A stretch of DNA of 13,619 nt. It comes from DATMYQ01 sp035560935. Lineage in GTDB: Bacteria > Bacillota > Negativicutes > Sporomusales > Sporomusaceae. How positions within the stretch are numbered: the stretch's first letter is position 1; each line of letters opens with the position of its first letter. Below the pieces are notes generated by a model. That model saw only the letters and a program-made list of their open reading frames with translations, ran no database searches and was not told where the DNA came from. This document shows positions 7,436-13,619 of this stretch, in pieces. The position numbers and the translations under genes are program-made. The stretch lies in assembly GCA_035560935.1 (NCBI GenBank), contig DATMYQ010000047.1, positions 1-13,619 of the forward strand, written 5' to 3'.

Positions 7436-8143
7436 TCAATGGGCAACGCCCAAATACGCTTTTTTTACCAGGGGGTCTTCCAGCAAATCTTTGGCGCTGC
7501 CGGCAACGATCACCTGCCCCGTCTCCAACACAAACGCCTCATCCGCCATATCCAACGCCTGAAAGGCATTTTGTTCGGCCAGCAGGATGGTCACTCCCTG
7601 TTCGTTGATTTCCCGGATCACCTGGAACATGTTGTCCACCATCAGCGGCGCCAGCCCCAACGACGGCTCGTCCAGCAGCAGCAGCCGCGGCCGTGACATC
7701 AAGCCACGGGCGATAGCCACCATTTGCTGCTCCCCGCCTGACAGGGTGCCCGCATACTGTTTCAAGCGTTCATGCATAATGGGAAATAATTTGTACATTC
7801 TTTCCAGATCAGCTTCCACGCCGTCTTTATCGTTACGCAGATAAGCGCCCATCAGAAGATTTTCGCGCACCGTCAGGTTAGCATACAAACGCCGCCGCTC
7901 GGGAACCAGACAAATCCCCTGCCCCAGTATTTTATGCGCTTCTTTAGGCAGCGCTTTTCCCTCATAAAGGATTTCCCCGTCTGCGGGAGTCAACAACCCG
8001 GCCAGGGTCATCATCAACGTGGATTTTCCGGCGCCATTGGCGCCGACGACGGCGACGATCCGCCCGGCATGAACCTTCAGACTGATATCTCGCAGCGCAT
8101 GAATCTGACCATATTTTACGCTGAGTCCGTTAATTGCCAGCAC
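7436..8143 (-). CDS. livF: Branched-chain amino acid ABC importer, ATPase LivF
   Basis: A 235-residue ATPase that drives the importer together with LivG. Motifs are Walker A GANGAGKST at 34-42, Q-loop region at about 74-80, ABC signature LSGGEQQM at 134-141 and Walker B LLLLDEP at 154-160. The switch histidine is replaced by Gln in LLAEQNAFQA (about 187-196); this is normal for LivF and helps to tell it from LivG. The start is GTG, preceded by GGGGGAGGG at 8 nt. The first 14 nt overlap the end of livG, pointing to coupled translation. The size and the order H-M-G-F are standard for the HAAT family of importers. Confidence 0.95.
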   Translation of the reverse strand: MLAINGLSVKYGQIHALRDISLKVHAGRIVAVVGANGAGKSTLMMTLAGLLTPADGEILYEGKALPKEAHKILGQGICLVPERRRLYANLTVRENLLMGAYLRNDKDGVEADLERMYKLFPIMHERLKQYAGTLSGGEQQMVAIARGLMSRPRLLLLDEPSLGLAPLMVDNMFQVIREINEQGVTILLAEQNAFQALDMADEAFVLETGQVIVAGSAKDLLEDPLVKKAYLGVAH

Positions 8144-8909
8144 GTTTGTATCCCTCCCCCAAATAAGCCTTCAGCACGTCGGGGTTGGTCTGAATTTCTT
8201 CCGCCGTCCCTTCCGCCAGCCGGACGCCAAAATTCATGACAAATATTTTTTCACACAGGGCCATGACCACGTCCATATGATGTTCAATCAGCAAAGTTGT
8301 CAGTTGATACTCTTCGTGAATACGGCGGATCAACCGGGCCAGATCCAGTGATTCTTCAGGATTCATCCCCGCCGCCGGTTCGTCCAGAAGCAATAGACGC
8401 GGTTTCAACGCCAGCGCCCGGGCAATTTCCAGTTTGCGCTGCAGCCCGTACGGCAAGGAATCCGCGCGCAGCGCCGCCCGTTCTTCCAGTCCCACCGCCG
8501 CCAGATATTCCATGGCCTGTTCCCGAATTGCCCGCTCCCGCCGACTCACCTGCGGCAATCTCAGCAGCGCCGCGCTTAGTGAATAGGTTTCATGAAGATC
8601 CGCTGCAATGCAAACATTATCCAACACACTCAGGTTACGAAACAAACGGATATTTTGAAAAGTCCGGGCCACGCCCCATTGGACGATTTCGTCAGGACGC
8701 GCTCCCTGAATAGGTTTCCCCTCTAACAGAATCGTTCCCCCCGTCAGATCATACACGCCGGTAATCAGATTAAAAGCCGTCGTTTTCCCGGCGCCGTTCG
8801 GCCCGATCAAGCCCATAATCTGACCGGGAGCAATGCCAAAGCTGATCTCTTTGCAGGCAGTAATTCCGCCAAATCTTTTAGTGACACCGTTTAATTCCAA
8901 CAAATTCAT
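8130..8909 (-). CDS. livG: Branched-chain amino acid ABC importer, ATPase LivG
   Basis: A 259-residue ATPase, the LivG partner of LivF. Walker A is GPNGAGKTT at 36-44, the Q-loop Gln is in ARTFQNIRLF (about 85), the signature is the LivG-typical LPYGLQRKLEIARAL from 152, Walker B is LLLLDEPAAGMNP from 172, and the switch His lies in IEHHMD (210-211). The frame stays open about 115 codons further upstream (to 9254), but that stretch reads through livM and is not protein-like. The ATG at 8909 is chosen because AAGGGAGG precedes it by 6 nt, the protein then starts at the family's usual position (MNLLELNGVTKRFGG), and it overlaps the livM stop as ATGA. Confidence 0.96.
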   Translation of the reverse strand: MNLLELNGVTKRFGGITACKEISFGIAPGQIMGLIGPNGAGKTTAFNLITGVYDLTGGTILLEGKPIQGARPDEIVQWGVARTFQNIRLFRNLSVLDNVCIAADLHETYSLSAALLRLPQVSRRERAIREQAMEYLAAVGLEERAALRADSLPYGLQRKLEIARALALKPRLLLLDEPAAGMNPEESLDLARLIRRIHEEYQLTTLLIEHHMDVVMALCEKIFVMNFGVRLAEGTAEEIQTNPDVLKAYLGEGYKRAGN

Positions 8910-9799
8910 CCCTGGCCTCCCTTCGCCGGTTCCGCACGCGACCCGGTCAGGCGCTTCCAAAAATTCCGGCAGCTGCGCCAGGTGATTTCCTGGTATCCGA
9001 ACAATCCCTGCGGCCGAAAGATCATAATCCCCACCAACAACAATCCGTACGCCACCAGCCGCCAGATATTCGCCACCCGCAGCATTTCCGGCAAAGCGAC
9101 AAAAATCACTGCCGCCAGTACCGGTCCGGTGATGCTGCCCATACCGCCCGCCACTACTCCGGCGGTCAGTTGGGTAGACAGATAGGCGGTAAACATCGAC
9201 GGTTGGATAAAGGCCACATAATGGGCAAACAAACCGCCGGCAACACCGCCGCATACCGCACTGAAGATCAGTGACCGTAACCGAACGGCGAACAAATCAA
9301 TCCCCATCATTTCCGCAGCCACGAAATCCTCCCGCACGGCAATCGCCGCCCGTCCCTGACGGGACGAAACAAAATTCCTGGCCACCCAAATCGTGAGGAC
9401 GGCCACGGCCAGCGTGACCGGCAGGGTCGTCTCAGCGGCGATGCCTGGCAGACCGCGCGCCCCCTGGGTAATATCCAGATTCTCCAGCAGCACCCGAATG
9501 GCCTCGCCAAACCCCAGCGTCGCAATCGCAAAATAGTCGCTGCGCAGTTTCGCCTTTAACGTCGGATAGCCGATGATGAAGCCCACCAAACCGCTCATAG
9601 CACCGCCAGCAGCCAATGCCAGCCAAAAATTCACATCATAAAAATAGGTCAAAATCGCCGCCGTATATGCGCCAATAGCGAAAAAAGCAGCGTGCCCCAG
9701 GGAAAACAAACCGGTGAAGCCGGTGAAAATCGCCAGTCCGACGGTAGCGATGACGTAGATCAGACTAAAAGTAATCACTCCACTGATATAATCCAACAT
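8906..9799 (-). CDS. livM: Branched-chain amino acid ABC importer, permease LivM
   Basis: A 297-residue integral membrane protein with about eight to ten hydrophobic helices, forming the translocation channel together with LivH. Characteristic stretches are the FTGLFSLGHAAFFAIGAYTA segment in the N-terminal third, and GGMGSITGPVLAAVIFVALPE, which contains the family's coupling-loop glycines, near the C-terminal side. The start at 9799 (MLDYISGVITF) gives the usual LivM N-terminus with AAGGTG 8 nt upstream; an in-frame ATG at 9832 would add 11 residues that lie inside livH and look unlike the family. The gene begins 4 nt after the livH stop and ends overlapping livG by ATGA, so the three are tightly coupled. 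Confidence 0.94.
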   Translation of the reverse strand: MLDYISGVITFSLIYVIATVGLAIFTGFTGLFSLGHAAFFAIGAYTAAILTYFYDVNFWLALAAGGAMSGLVGFIIGYPTLKAKLRSDYFAIATLGFGEAIRVLLENLDITQGARGLPGIAAETTLPVTLAVAVLTIWVARNFVSSRQGRAAIAVREDFVAAEMMGIDLFAVRLRSLIFSAVCGGVAGGLFAHYVAFIQPSMFTAYLSTQLTAGVVAGGMGSITGPVLAAVIFVALPEMLRVANIWRLVAYGLLLVGIMIFRPQGLFGYQEITWRSCRNFWKRLTGSRAEPAKGGQG

Positions 9800-9803
9800 T
9801 ACG

Positions 9804-10676
9804 CTACACCTTTTCCTCCAGATATTTGCCAAACAGCCCCGTCGGCATGACCATTAGCAGCACCACCAGCAAAGAAAAGCTGAACACATCTCGGACTACC
9901 GAGGAAACATAGGCGGAAACGAACGTCTCCAACACCCCCAGAATCAATCCGCCCACCACTGCGCCGGGCAAGCTGCCCAACCCGCCGATGACAGCGGCAA
10001 TATATGCTTTGTTGGTAATCCAGCCCATAGTGGGATACACCATATATTTCATCCCCAAAAACATGCCGGAAATCCCGGCCAACGCTCCGGCCAGGATAAA
10101 CACCCAGCCGATCAGGACCGTAATGTTCACTCCATTAAGGGCGCAAACCTCCATATCATAGGAAGCCGCCCGAATCGCAATACCGGTTTTGCTGTTCTGC
10201 AGAAAAAAATGCAACGCATAAATAGCCACCGCGGAAAATACAATGGCAAACACGTCCAGCACGCCGATGGAAGTCCCCATAAATTCCAAGTTTTGCTGTG
10301 TGAGCACTTCGGGAAACGAATAAAACCGGGCACCAATCGTCGCATATACTAAATTTTCCAAAAAAATTGAAGTACCCATAGCACTAATCATAAAGTATAA
10401 TGAGGAAGCCTTGCGTTTTCGCAACGGGCTATAGGCCAGCCGTTCGTTGATATAGCAAAGAACCGCAGCACCCACAATGGAAAACGCAATCGCCAGAATC
10501 ACCGGCAATCCCGCCTGAACCATGGAATAATACCCCACATAGGCCCCCAGCATAATAATGGAGCCATAGGCGAAGTTACTGAAATTTAAAATACTGAATA
10601 CCAACGAGTACCCAACTGCCATTAATGCATATATACCGCCGATAGCCACGCCGGTCAGTAAAGTTTGTAAAAACAA
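9804..10676 (-). CDS. livH: Branched-chain amino acid ABC importer, permease LivH (TTG start preferred)
   Basis: A 290-residue permease of the LivH type, with about eight membrane helices. Family stretches include YALMAVGYSLVFSILNFSNF near the N-terminus, where LivH proteins carry the same GYSLV-N-F pattern, and GGLGSLPGAVVGGLILGVLE at the coupling loop. The start is a judgement call. The ATG at 10712 has GG directly against it and no proper ribosome site, whereas a TTG at 10676 has a perfect AAGGAGGG 7 nt upstream and gives the typical N-terminus (FLQTLLTGVAIGGIYAL). I therefore annotate the TTG; the longer form would add 12 residues (MIWWQWIKEGRP). It follows livJ after a hairpin-rich gap and precedes livM by 4 nt. 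Confidence 0.92.
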   Translation of the reverse strand: MFLQTLLTGVAIGGIYALMAVGYSLVFSILNFSNFAYGSIIMLGAYVGYYSMVQAGLPVILAIAFSIVGAAVLCYINERLAYSPLRKRKASSLYFMISAMGTSIFLENLVYATIGARFYSFPEVLTQQNLEFMGTSIGVLDVFAIVFSAVAIYALHFFLQNSKTGIAIRAASYDMEVCALNGVNITVLIGWVFILAGALAGISGMFLGMKYMVYPTMGWITNKAYIAAVIGGLGSLPGAVVGGLILGVLETFVSAYVSSVVRDVFSFSLLVVLLMVMPTGLFGKYLEEKV

Positions 10677-10683
10677 GGGACGT

Positions 10684-10691
10684 CCCTCCTT
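10684..10691 (-). promoter_or_regulatory. Ribosome binding site deciding a TTG start for livH
   Basis: AAGGAGGG on the minus strand, 7 nt before TTG at 10676. It is the best ribosome site in this gap and lies inside the longer alternative reading of livH (36 nt upstream to ATG 10712), so it argues for the short form. Confidence 0.6.
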
Positions 10692-10753
10692 AATCCATTG
10701 CCACCAAATCATCCTTTTGCGCCGTAAAACACGCAGAGCATTTTGTCCGAAGT

Positions 10754-10811
10754 CCGGTTTTTATTTTTTGGCAAACCGGAAGAGGGCGGCCGAATTTCGG
10801 CCGCCGCTTCC
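10754..10811 (-). other. livJ-livH intercistronic stem-loop
   Basis: The strongest hairpin in the window: GGCGGCCGAA (10785-10794) and TTCGGCCGCC (10796-10805) form a perfect inverted repeat, extendable by GGAAG/CTTCC (10778-10782 with 10807-10811). A second pairing, CCGGTTT (10754-10760) with AAACCGG (10773-10779), overlaps the outer stem and is mutually exclusive with it. No T tract follows on the minus strand, so full termination is unlikely. Hairpins at this place, just after the binding-protein gene, usually protect the upstream message and lower expression of the permease genes relative to the solute-binding protein. That role is inferred from position. Confidence 0.65.
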
Positions 10812-10821
10812 GCACCGGAGT

Positions 10822-11979
10822 TTACTGAGTGACAAATTTGCCTTTCAGAATAAATTTCCCGTCCTTGACTTCCTGAATCACCGCCGGTTTGTTTAAGGGA
10901 TCATGGGTGGCAGGATCAATGGTCAATTTACCGCTCAAGCCTTGCACATCCTTGGTTTTTTCCAGCTGTTCGGCAATCTTTACCGAATCCGTTCCATTGA
11001 TTTTCTGCATCGCATCAATAATTGCATAGAGAGCGTCGATGGCCATAACCGGATTCGGCATGACCGGATCTTGTTTGAACTTCGCCTGATATTCTTTGAT
11101 AAAGCCTTGAATATCGGGATCTTCCAGGCTGGCGAGGTTTACAAAATAGGATCCTTCCACCGCCGAGCCGCCTAACGTGATCAAATCAGGGCTGGCCCAG
11201 CCGTCACCGCCGACAAACTTGGTTTTAATCCCCAGATCAGCCGATTGCTTCATAATCAACGCTGCCTCTTTTTGCTGGGTGGGAATAAAAATCATTTCCG
11301 GATTGGCGCCCTTAATTTTTCCCAACACGGCCCGGAAATCCAGTTCACCGGAACGGAAAGCTTCATTACCGACAATTTTTCCGCCCTGTTTCTCAAATTC
11401 CGCGATAAAATATTTCCCCAGCCAGGCGGAATAATCGGAGCCGACATCATAAACCACAGCAGCCGTTTTTACTTTCAGATCCCGCACCGCGAACTGAGCC
11501 GCCACCGTGCCCTGGAACGGATCGATAAAGCAGGTCCGGAACGCATATTTGCGTACTTTTCCGGTCTTGTCATCCACAGTAACTTTGGGATTGGTCGCGG
11601 TAGTGGCCAGGAAAGGAATCTTGGCCGGTTCCGTCACCGATGTCATCGCAATCGCGACACCGCTTTGACCCGGTCCAATAATCGCCACCACCTTGTCGCT
11701 AACCAGACGTTTCACCACATTGACGCCTTCCGTGGCGTCGCCGCGGGTATCATAAGCAACCAGTTGCAATTTTTTACCCAATACGCCGCCTTTGGCGTTA
11801 ATTTTTTCCACTTCCAGTTCCAGAGCATTTTTTTCGGACATGCCCCAGATGGAATTGTCACCGGTCAACGCCACCGCATGACCGATTTTGATGACATTGT
11901 CGCTGCCGGCGCCACCACAACCAGCCAATAGTAACGAAGCAAACATCATCACCGTTAACACCGCTGTCCATTTTTTCAT
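10822..11979 (-). CDS. livJ: Branched-chain amino acid ABC importer, solute-binding lipoprotein LivJ
   Basis: A 385-residue periplasmic-binding-type protein (type I fold, Leu/Ile/Val-binding family) that captures the substrate outside the membrane and delivers it to LivHMGF. The N-terminus is a lipoprotein signal: MKKW, a hydrophobic core and LLLAGC with Cys21 as the lipidated residue, followed by a Gly/Ser linker. The mature part opens with VIKIGHAVALTGDNSIWG, typical of the family, and contains AIIGPGQSGVAIA and ATTATNP as expected. The start is ATG at 11979, with only a weak ribosome site (GAGAGG, 12 nt upstream). The ligand cannot be read from the sequence; branched-chain amino acids are the default, but the neighbouring dcyD and malY-like genes leave room for another amino acid or a peptide. 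Confidence 0.94.
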   Translation of the reverse strand: MKKWTAVLTVMMFASLLLAGCGGAGSDNVIKIGHAVALTGDNSIWGMSEKNALELEVEKINAKGGVLGKKLQLVAYDTRGDATEGVNVVKRLVSDKVVAIIGPGQSGVAIAMTSVTEPAKIPFLATTATNPKVTVDDKTGKVRKYAFRTCFIDPFQGTVAAQFAVRDLKVKTAAVVYDVGSDYSAWLGKYFIAEFEKQGGKIVGNEAFRSGELDFRAVLGKIKGANPEMIFIPTQQKEAALIMKQSADLGIKTKFVGGDGWASPDLITLGGSAVEGSYFVNLASLEDPDIQGFIKEYQAKFKQDPVMPNPVMAIDALYAIIDAMQKINGTDSVKIAEQLEKTKDVQGLSGKLTIDPATHDPLNKPAVIQEVKDGKFILKGKFVTQ

Positions 11980-11985
11980 CGTTTC

Positions 11986-12042
11986 TCACTGCCTCTCTTT
12001 GTCATTCCCCACCATTTTGTTGATGTCAGATAGAAAGCCCAA
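11986..12042 (-). CDS. Possible 18-codon leader peptide before livJ
   Basis: A minus-strand micro-ORF with TTG start (12042) and TGA stop (11988-11986), ending 6 nt before livJ. It would encode MGFLSDINKMVGNDKERQ. A purine-rich AAGGAGGGAGAGGGA run (12065-12051) lies just upstream, with AGAGGG about 9 nt from the TTG, and has no other gene to serve. The product has no run of Leu, Ile, Val or Cys codons, so classic amino-acid attenuation is not indicated; coupling translation into livJ, whose own ribosome site is weak, is the alternative role. This is only a suggestion. Confidence 0.3.
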   Translation of the reverse strand: MGFLSDINKMVGNDKERQ

Positions 12043-12075
12043 ACTGTCTGTCCCTCTCCCTCCTTAACTGTAGTC

Positions 12076-12102
12076 ATTATATAAAATCTGTCACAGAATC
12101 AA
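12076..12102 (-). promoter_or_regulatory. Probable sigma-A promoter of the liv operon
   Basis: On the minus strand TTGATT (12102-12097) and a perfect TATAAT (12081-12076) are separated by 15 nt, somewhat shorter than the ideal 17. Transcription would start near 12069, giving a leader of about 90 nt before livJ. It is the only good match in the 163-nt gap between the malY-like gene and livJ. No terminator for the malY-like gene is seen in the same gap, so some readthrough into liv is likely. Confidence 0.55.
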
Positions 12103-12142
12103 CCTCGCCTTAATCAGCCCTGCACAGACTTTATCTCCCCTA

Positions 12143-13318
12143 TCAGAGAGTTTTTACCGCCTTTTCAATCCGCTCCAGCGCTGCCTTAACCACACTCCGG
12201 GCACAAGCCACGTTCATCCGCATAAAACCACTGCCCTGAGAGCCGAAAGCAGCCCCCTTATTTAAGGCTACGCCGGCCTTATCAATCATTAGCTTTGCCA
12301 GTTCCTCATCAGACAGTCCCAAACCTCGGCAATCCAGCCAGATCAGGTAAGTTCCTTCCGGCCGCTGCGGACAGATTTGCGGTATGCGGTCCCGGCAAAA
12401 CTCCATCACGTAATCAATATTTCCCCGCACATAGGCCAGCATCTGTTCCAGCCACGCTTCACCGTCCCGATAAGCCGCCTCTATGGCCACCATGCTAAAA
12501 CAATTGTTGCGTTCAATGCTCAGTCGCCCTAAAAGATCCGCCAGTTTTTTCCGCAGGGCAATATCTGGAACCACCGCTACCGACGCCTGCAATCCCGCCA
12601 GGTTAAAGCTCTTGGTCGCCGACAGGCAAATAATCGACTGGGCATTAAGCTCCGGCGACACCGTGGCCAGAGGCACATAGCGGTGCGGAGCAAACGTCAG
12701 GTCACAATGAATTTCATCGCTGATAATCCGCACCTGATATTTCAGGCAAATTTCACCGAGCCGGGCCAGTTCCTCACGGGTCCAGACCCGTCCGCCCGGA
12801 TTATGGGGGTTGCATAGGATTAAAAATTTCGCATCGTTATCCGCAAGTTTTATCTCCAAATCCGCATAATCCATCACATAGCGCCCGGCTTCTTCCCTCA
12901 GCGGATTTTCTACCAGCACCCGGTTATTTTGCTGCACTACGTTGAAAAACGGATAATAAACCGGCGGCTGAATCACAATCTTATCTCCCGGTTCCGTCAG
13001 TTCCATCACCGCCATAGCCAGCGTCGTCACCACACAGGGACTGTGCACCAGCCATTCCCGTTCAATCCGGTAACCATACCGCTGTTCATACCAGTCAATA
13101 GCCGCCCGGAAATAGGAATCCGGTCGGGAAGTATAGCCGAAAATCCCCTGTTCGGCCCGCTGTCGGATGGCATCTACCACCGGCGCCGCCGTGGGCAAGT
13201 CCATGTCAGCAATCCATAATGGCAACAAATCGCTTTTCCCGAACCGCAGTTCCAGGTCTTCATATTTAGCGGCAAAGGTACCCGCCCGGTCCACCACCGT
13301 GTCAAAATCGTATTTCAT
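12143..13318 (-). CDS. MalY/PatB-type PLP C-S lyase (cystathionine beta-lyase-like aminotransferase)
   Basis: A 391-residue fold-type I PLP enzyme of the MalY/PatB family, whose members cleave the C-S bond of cystathionine, cysteine or related S-conjugates to pyruvate, ammonia and a thiol. The start reads like the family (MKYDFDTVVDRAGTFAAKY, then LPLWIADMDL at 32-41). Other motifs are IFGYT at 59-63, PPVYYPF at 118-124, CNPHNPGGRVW at 169-179, SDEIHCDL at 200-207 and SATKSFNLAGLQ at 233-244, with Lys236 as the PLP lysine; the C-terminal FMRMNVAC at 365-372 has the carboxylate-binding Arg. The ATG is preceded by GGGAGG at good spacing. It faces the partial plus-strand gene across a 229-nt gap and lies upstream of the liv-dcyD genes, so it probably belongs to the same sulfur-amino-acid theme. 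A pure aminotransferase role cannot be excluded. Confidence 0.9.
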   Translation of the reverse strand: MKYDFDTVVDRAGTFAAKYEDLELRFGKSDLLPLWIADMDLPTAAPVVDAIRQRAEQGIFGYTSRPDSYFRAAIDWYEQRYGYRIEREWLVHSPCVVTTLAMAVMELTEPGDKIVIQPPVYYPFFNVVQQNNRVLVENPLREEAGRYVMDYADLEIKLADNDAKFLILCNPHNPGGRVWTREELARLGEICLKYQVRIISDEIHCDLTFAPHRYVPLATVSPELNAQSIICLSATKSFNLAGLQASVAVVPDIALRKKLADLLGRLSIERNNCFSMVAIEAAYRDGEAWLEQMLAYVRGNIDYVMEFCRDRIPQICPQRPEGTYLIWLDCRGLGLSDEELAKLMIDKAGVALNKGAAFGSQGSGFMRMNVACARSVVKAALERIEKAVKTL

Positions 13319-13547
13319 TCGTATCCTCCCATGGCATTTTGATTATTTGCGTCTCTTGAGCGACACATTCCAGTGTTCTTATCAAAGACCAATACGACAC
13401 CGTCGCGTTCATTCCTGCTGACATTTCACGGAATATGTAATTATCGTCAGAATCGATACATTTTTTGTCTAAATTTTCACGAAAAGCAGGATATTTCCCT
13501 CCTTTTTGTAGAATGTATTTTAGACAGAAAGGAGTCTCACCGCACTC
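13319..13547. other. Divergent intergenic region with inverted octamers
   Basis: This region separates the malY-like gene (minus) from the partial gene at the right edge (plus). TGTCTAAA at 13466-13473 and its exact inverse TTTAGACA at 13519-13526 have centres 53 bp apart, close to five helical turns. No promoter is clear enough to call on either strand. Confidence 0.45.
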
Positions 13548-13619
13548 ATGATCCTTTTAAAAAACTTGATGATTCCCATTTTTTTATTTTTTCTCTGGTT
13601 TTTCATTTCTACCCAGCAG
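13548..13619 (+). CDS. Partial CDS, hydrophobic N-terminus (possible ABC permease)
   Basis: Only the first 24 codons are present before the window ends. AAGGAG lies upstream of the ATG at a rather long 13 nt. The frame begins with MILLKN and goes on with LMIPIFLFFLWFF, a hydrophobic helix with the P-x(5)-LW pattern common at the start of nitrate/sulfonate/taurine-type ABC permeases (SsuC/TauC). A signal peptide or another membrane protein fits nearly as well. If it is a sulfonate-type permease it would match the sulfur theme of its neighbours. Confidence 0.4.
   Translation, partial: MILLKNLMIPIFLFFLWFFISTQQ

Noticed and set aside
8910..9254. 115-codon upstream extension of the livG frame
   Set aside because: It reads through livM in another frame, has an Arg/Gly/Cys-rich composition unlike LivG, and the ATG at 8909 has a strong ribosome site and the family's normal N-terminus.
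11245..11931. 228-codon plus-strand open frame
   Set aside because: Antisense to livJ, with the low-complexity His/Arg/Phe composition typical of a shadow frame.
12110..12142. Possible terminator after the malY-like gene
   Set aside because: CTCTC/GGGAG can form only a weak 5-bp stem including a G-U pair, and no T tract follows on the minus strand.

Overview
The window is about 13.6 kb of gene-dense bacterial DNA. Almost every gene lies on the minus strand; only one partial gene, at the right edge, points the other way. Strong AGGAGG-type ribosome binding sites, frequent GTG/TTG starts, a Rho-independent terminator and the gene content suggest a Firmicutes-type anaerobe. The style is reminiscent of the Negativicutes (Sporomusaceae), but that placement is an inference from impression and not from a marker gene. 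I see no rRNA, tRNA, CRISPR array, insertion sequence or prophage gene.

Reading in the direction of transcription (right to left), the window starts with a MalY/PatB-type C-S lyase aminotransferase (13318-12143). Next is a promoter-bearing gap, then a branched-chain-amino-acid-type ABC importer in the order livJ, livH, livM, livG, livF (11979-7436). livM/livG and livG/livF overlap. Only 25 nt after livF comes a PLP enzyme whose active-site residues fit D-cysteine desulfhydrase (dcyD). An exported M20 metallopeptidase follows. This run ends at a clear intrinsic terminator (4958-4918). The set reads as an amino-acid uptake and breakdown module with a sulfur-amino-acid flavour: C-S lyase, D-cysteine desulfhydrase, an importer and an exported peptidase.

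Beyond a 352-nt gap without a convincing gene lies a second compact operon, 4651 to 45: an HD-GYP protein, a 70-residue orphan protein, a GAF-GGDEF diguanylate cyclase with an unusual Cys-rich N-terminal domain, a macrodomain (ADP-ribose-type) hydrolase, and a second, divergent HD-GYP protein. The first three genes are joined by ATGA and TAATG stop/start overlaps, and no terminator is visible in the later short gaps. The operon therefore holds the domains for making and degrading cyclic di-GMP, with a macrodomain enzyme and an orphan small protein placed between them. This is the most unusual arrangement in the window.

At the far right a plus-strand reading frame begins at 13548 and runs off the end. 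Its hydrophobic start resembles the first helix of an ABC permease, but too little is present to name it. The intergenic region between it and the malY-like gene carries a pair of inverted octamers that could be an operator.
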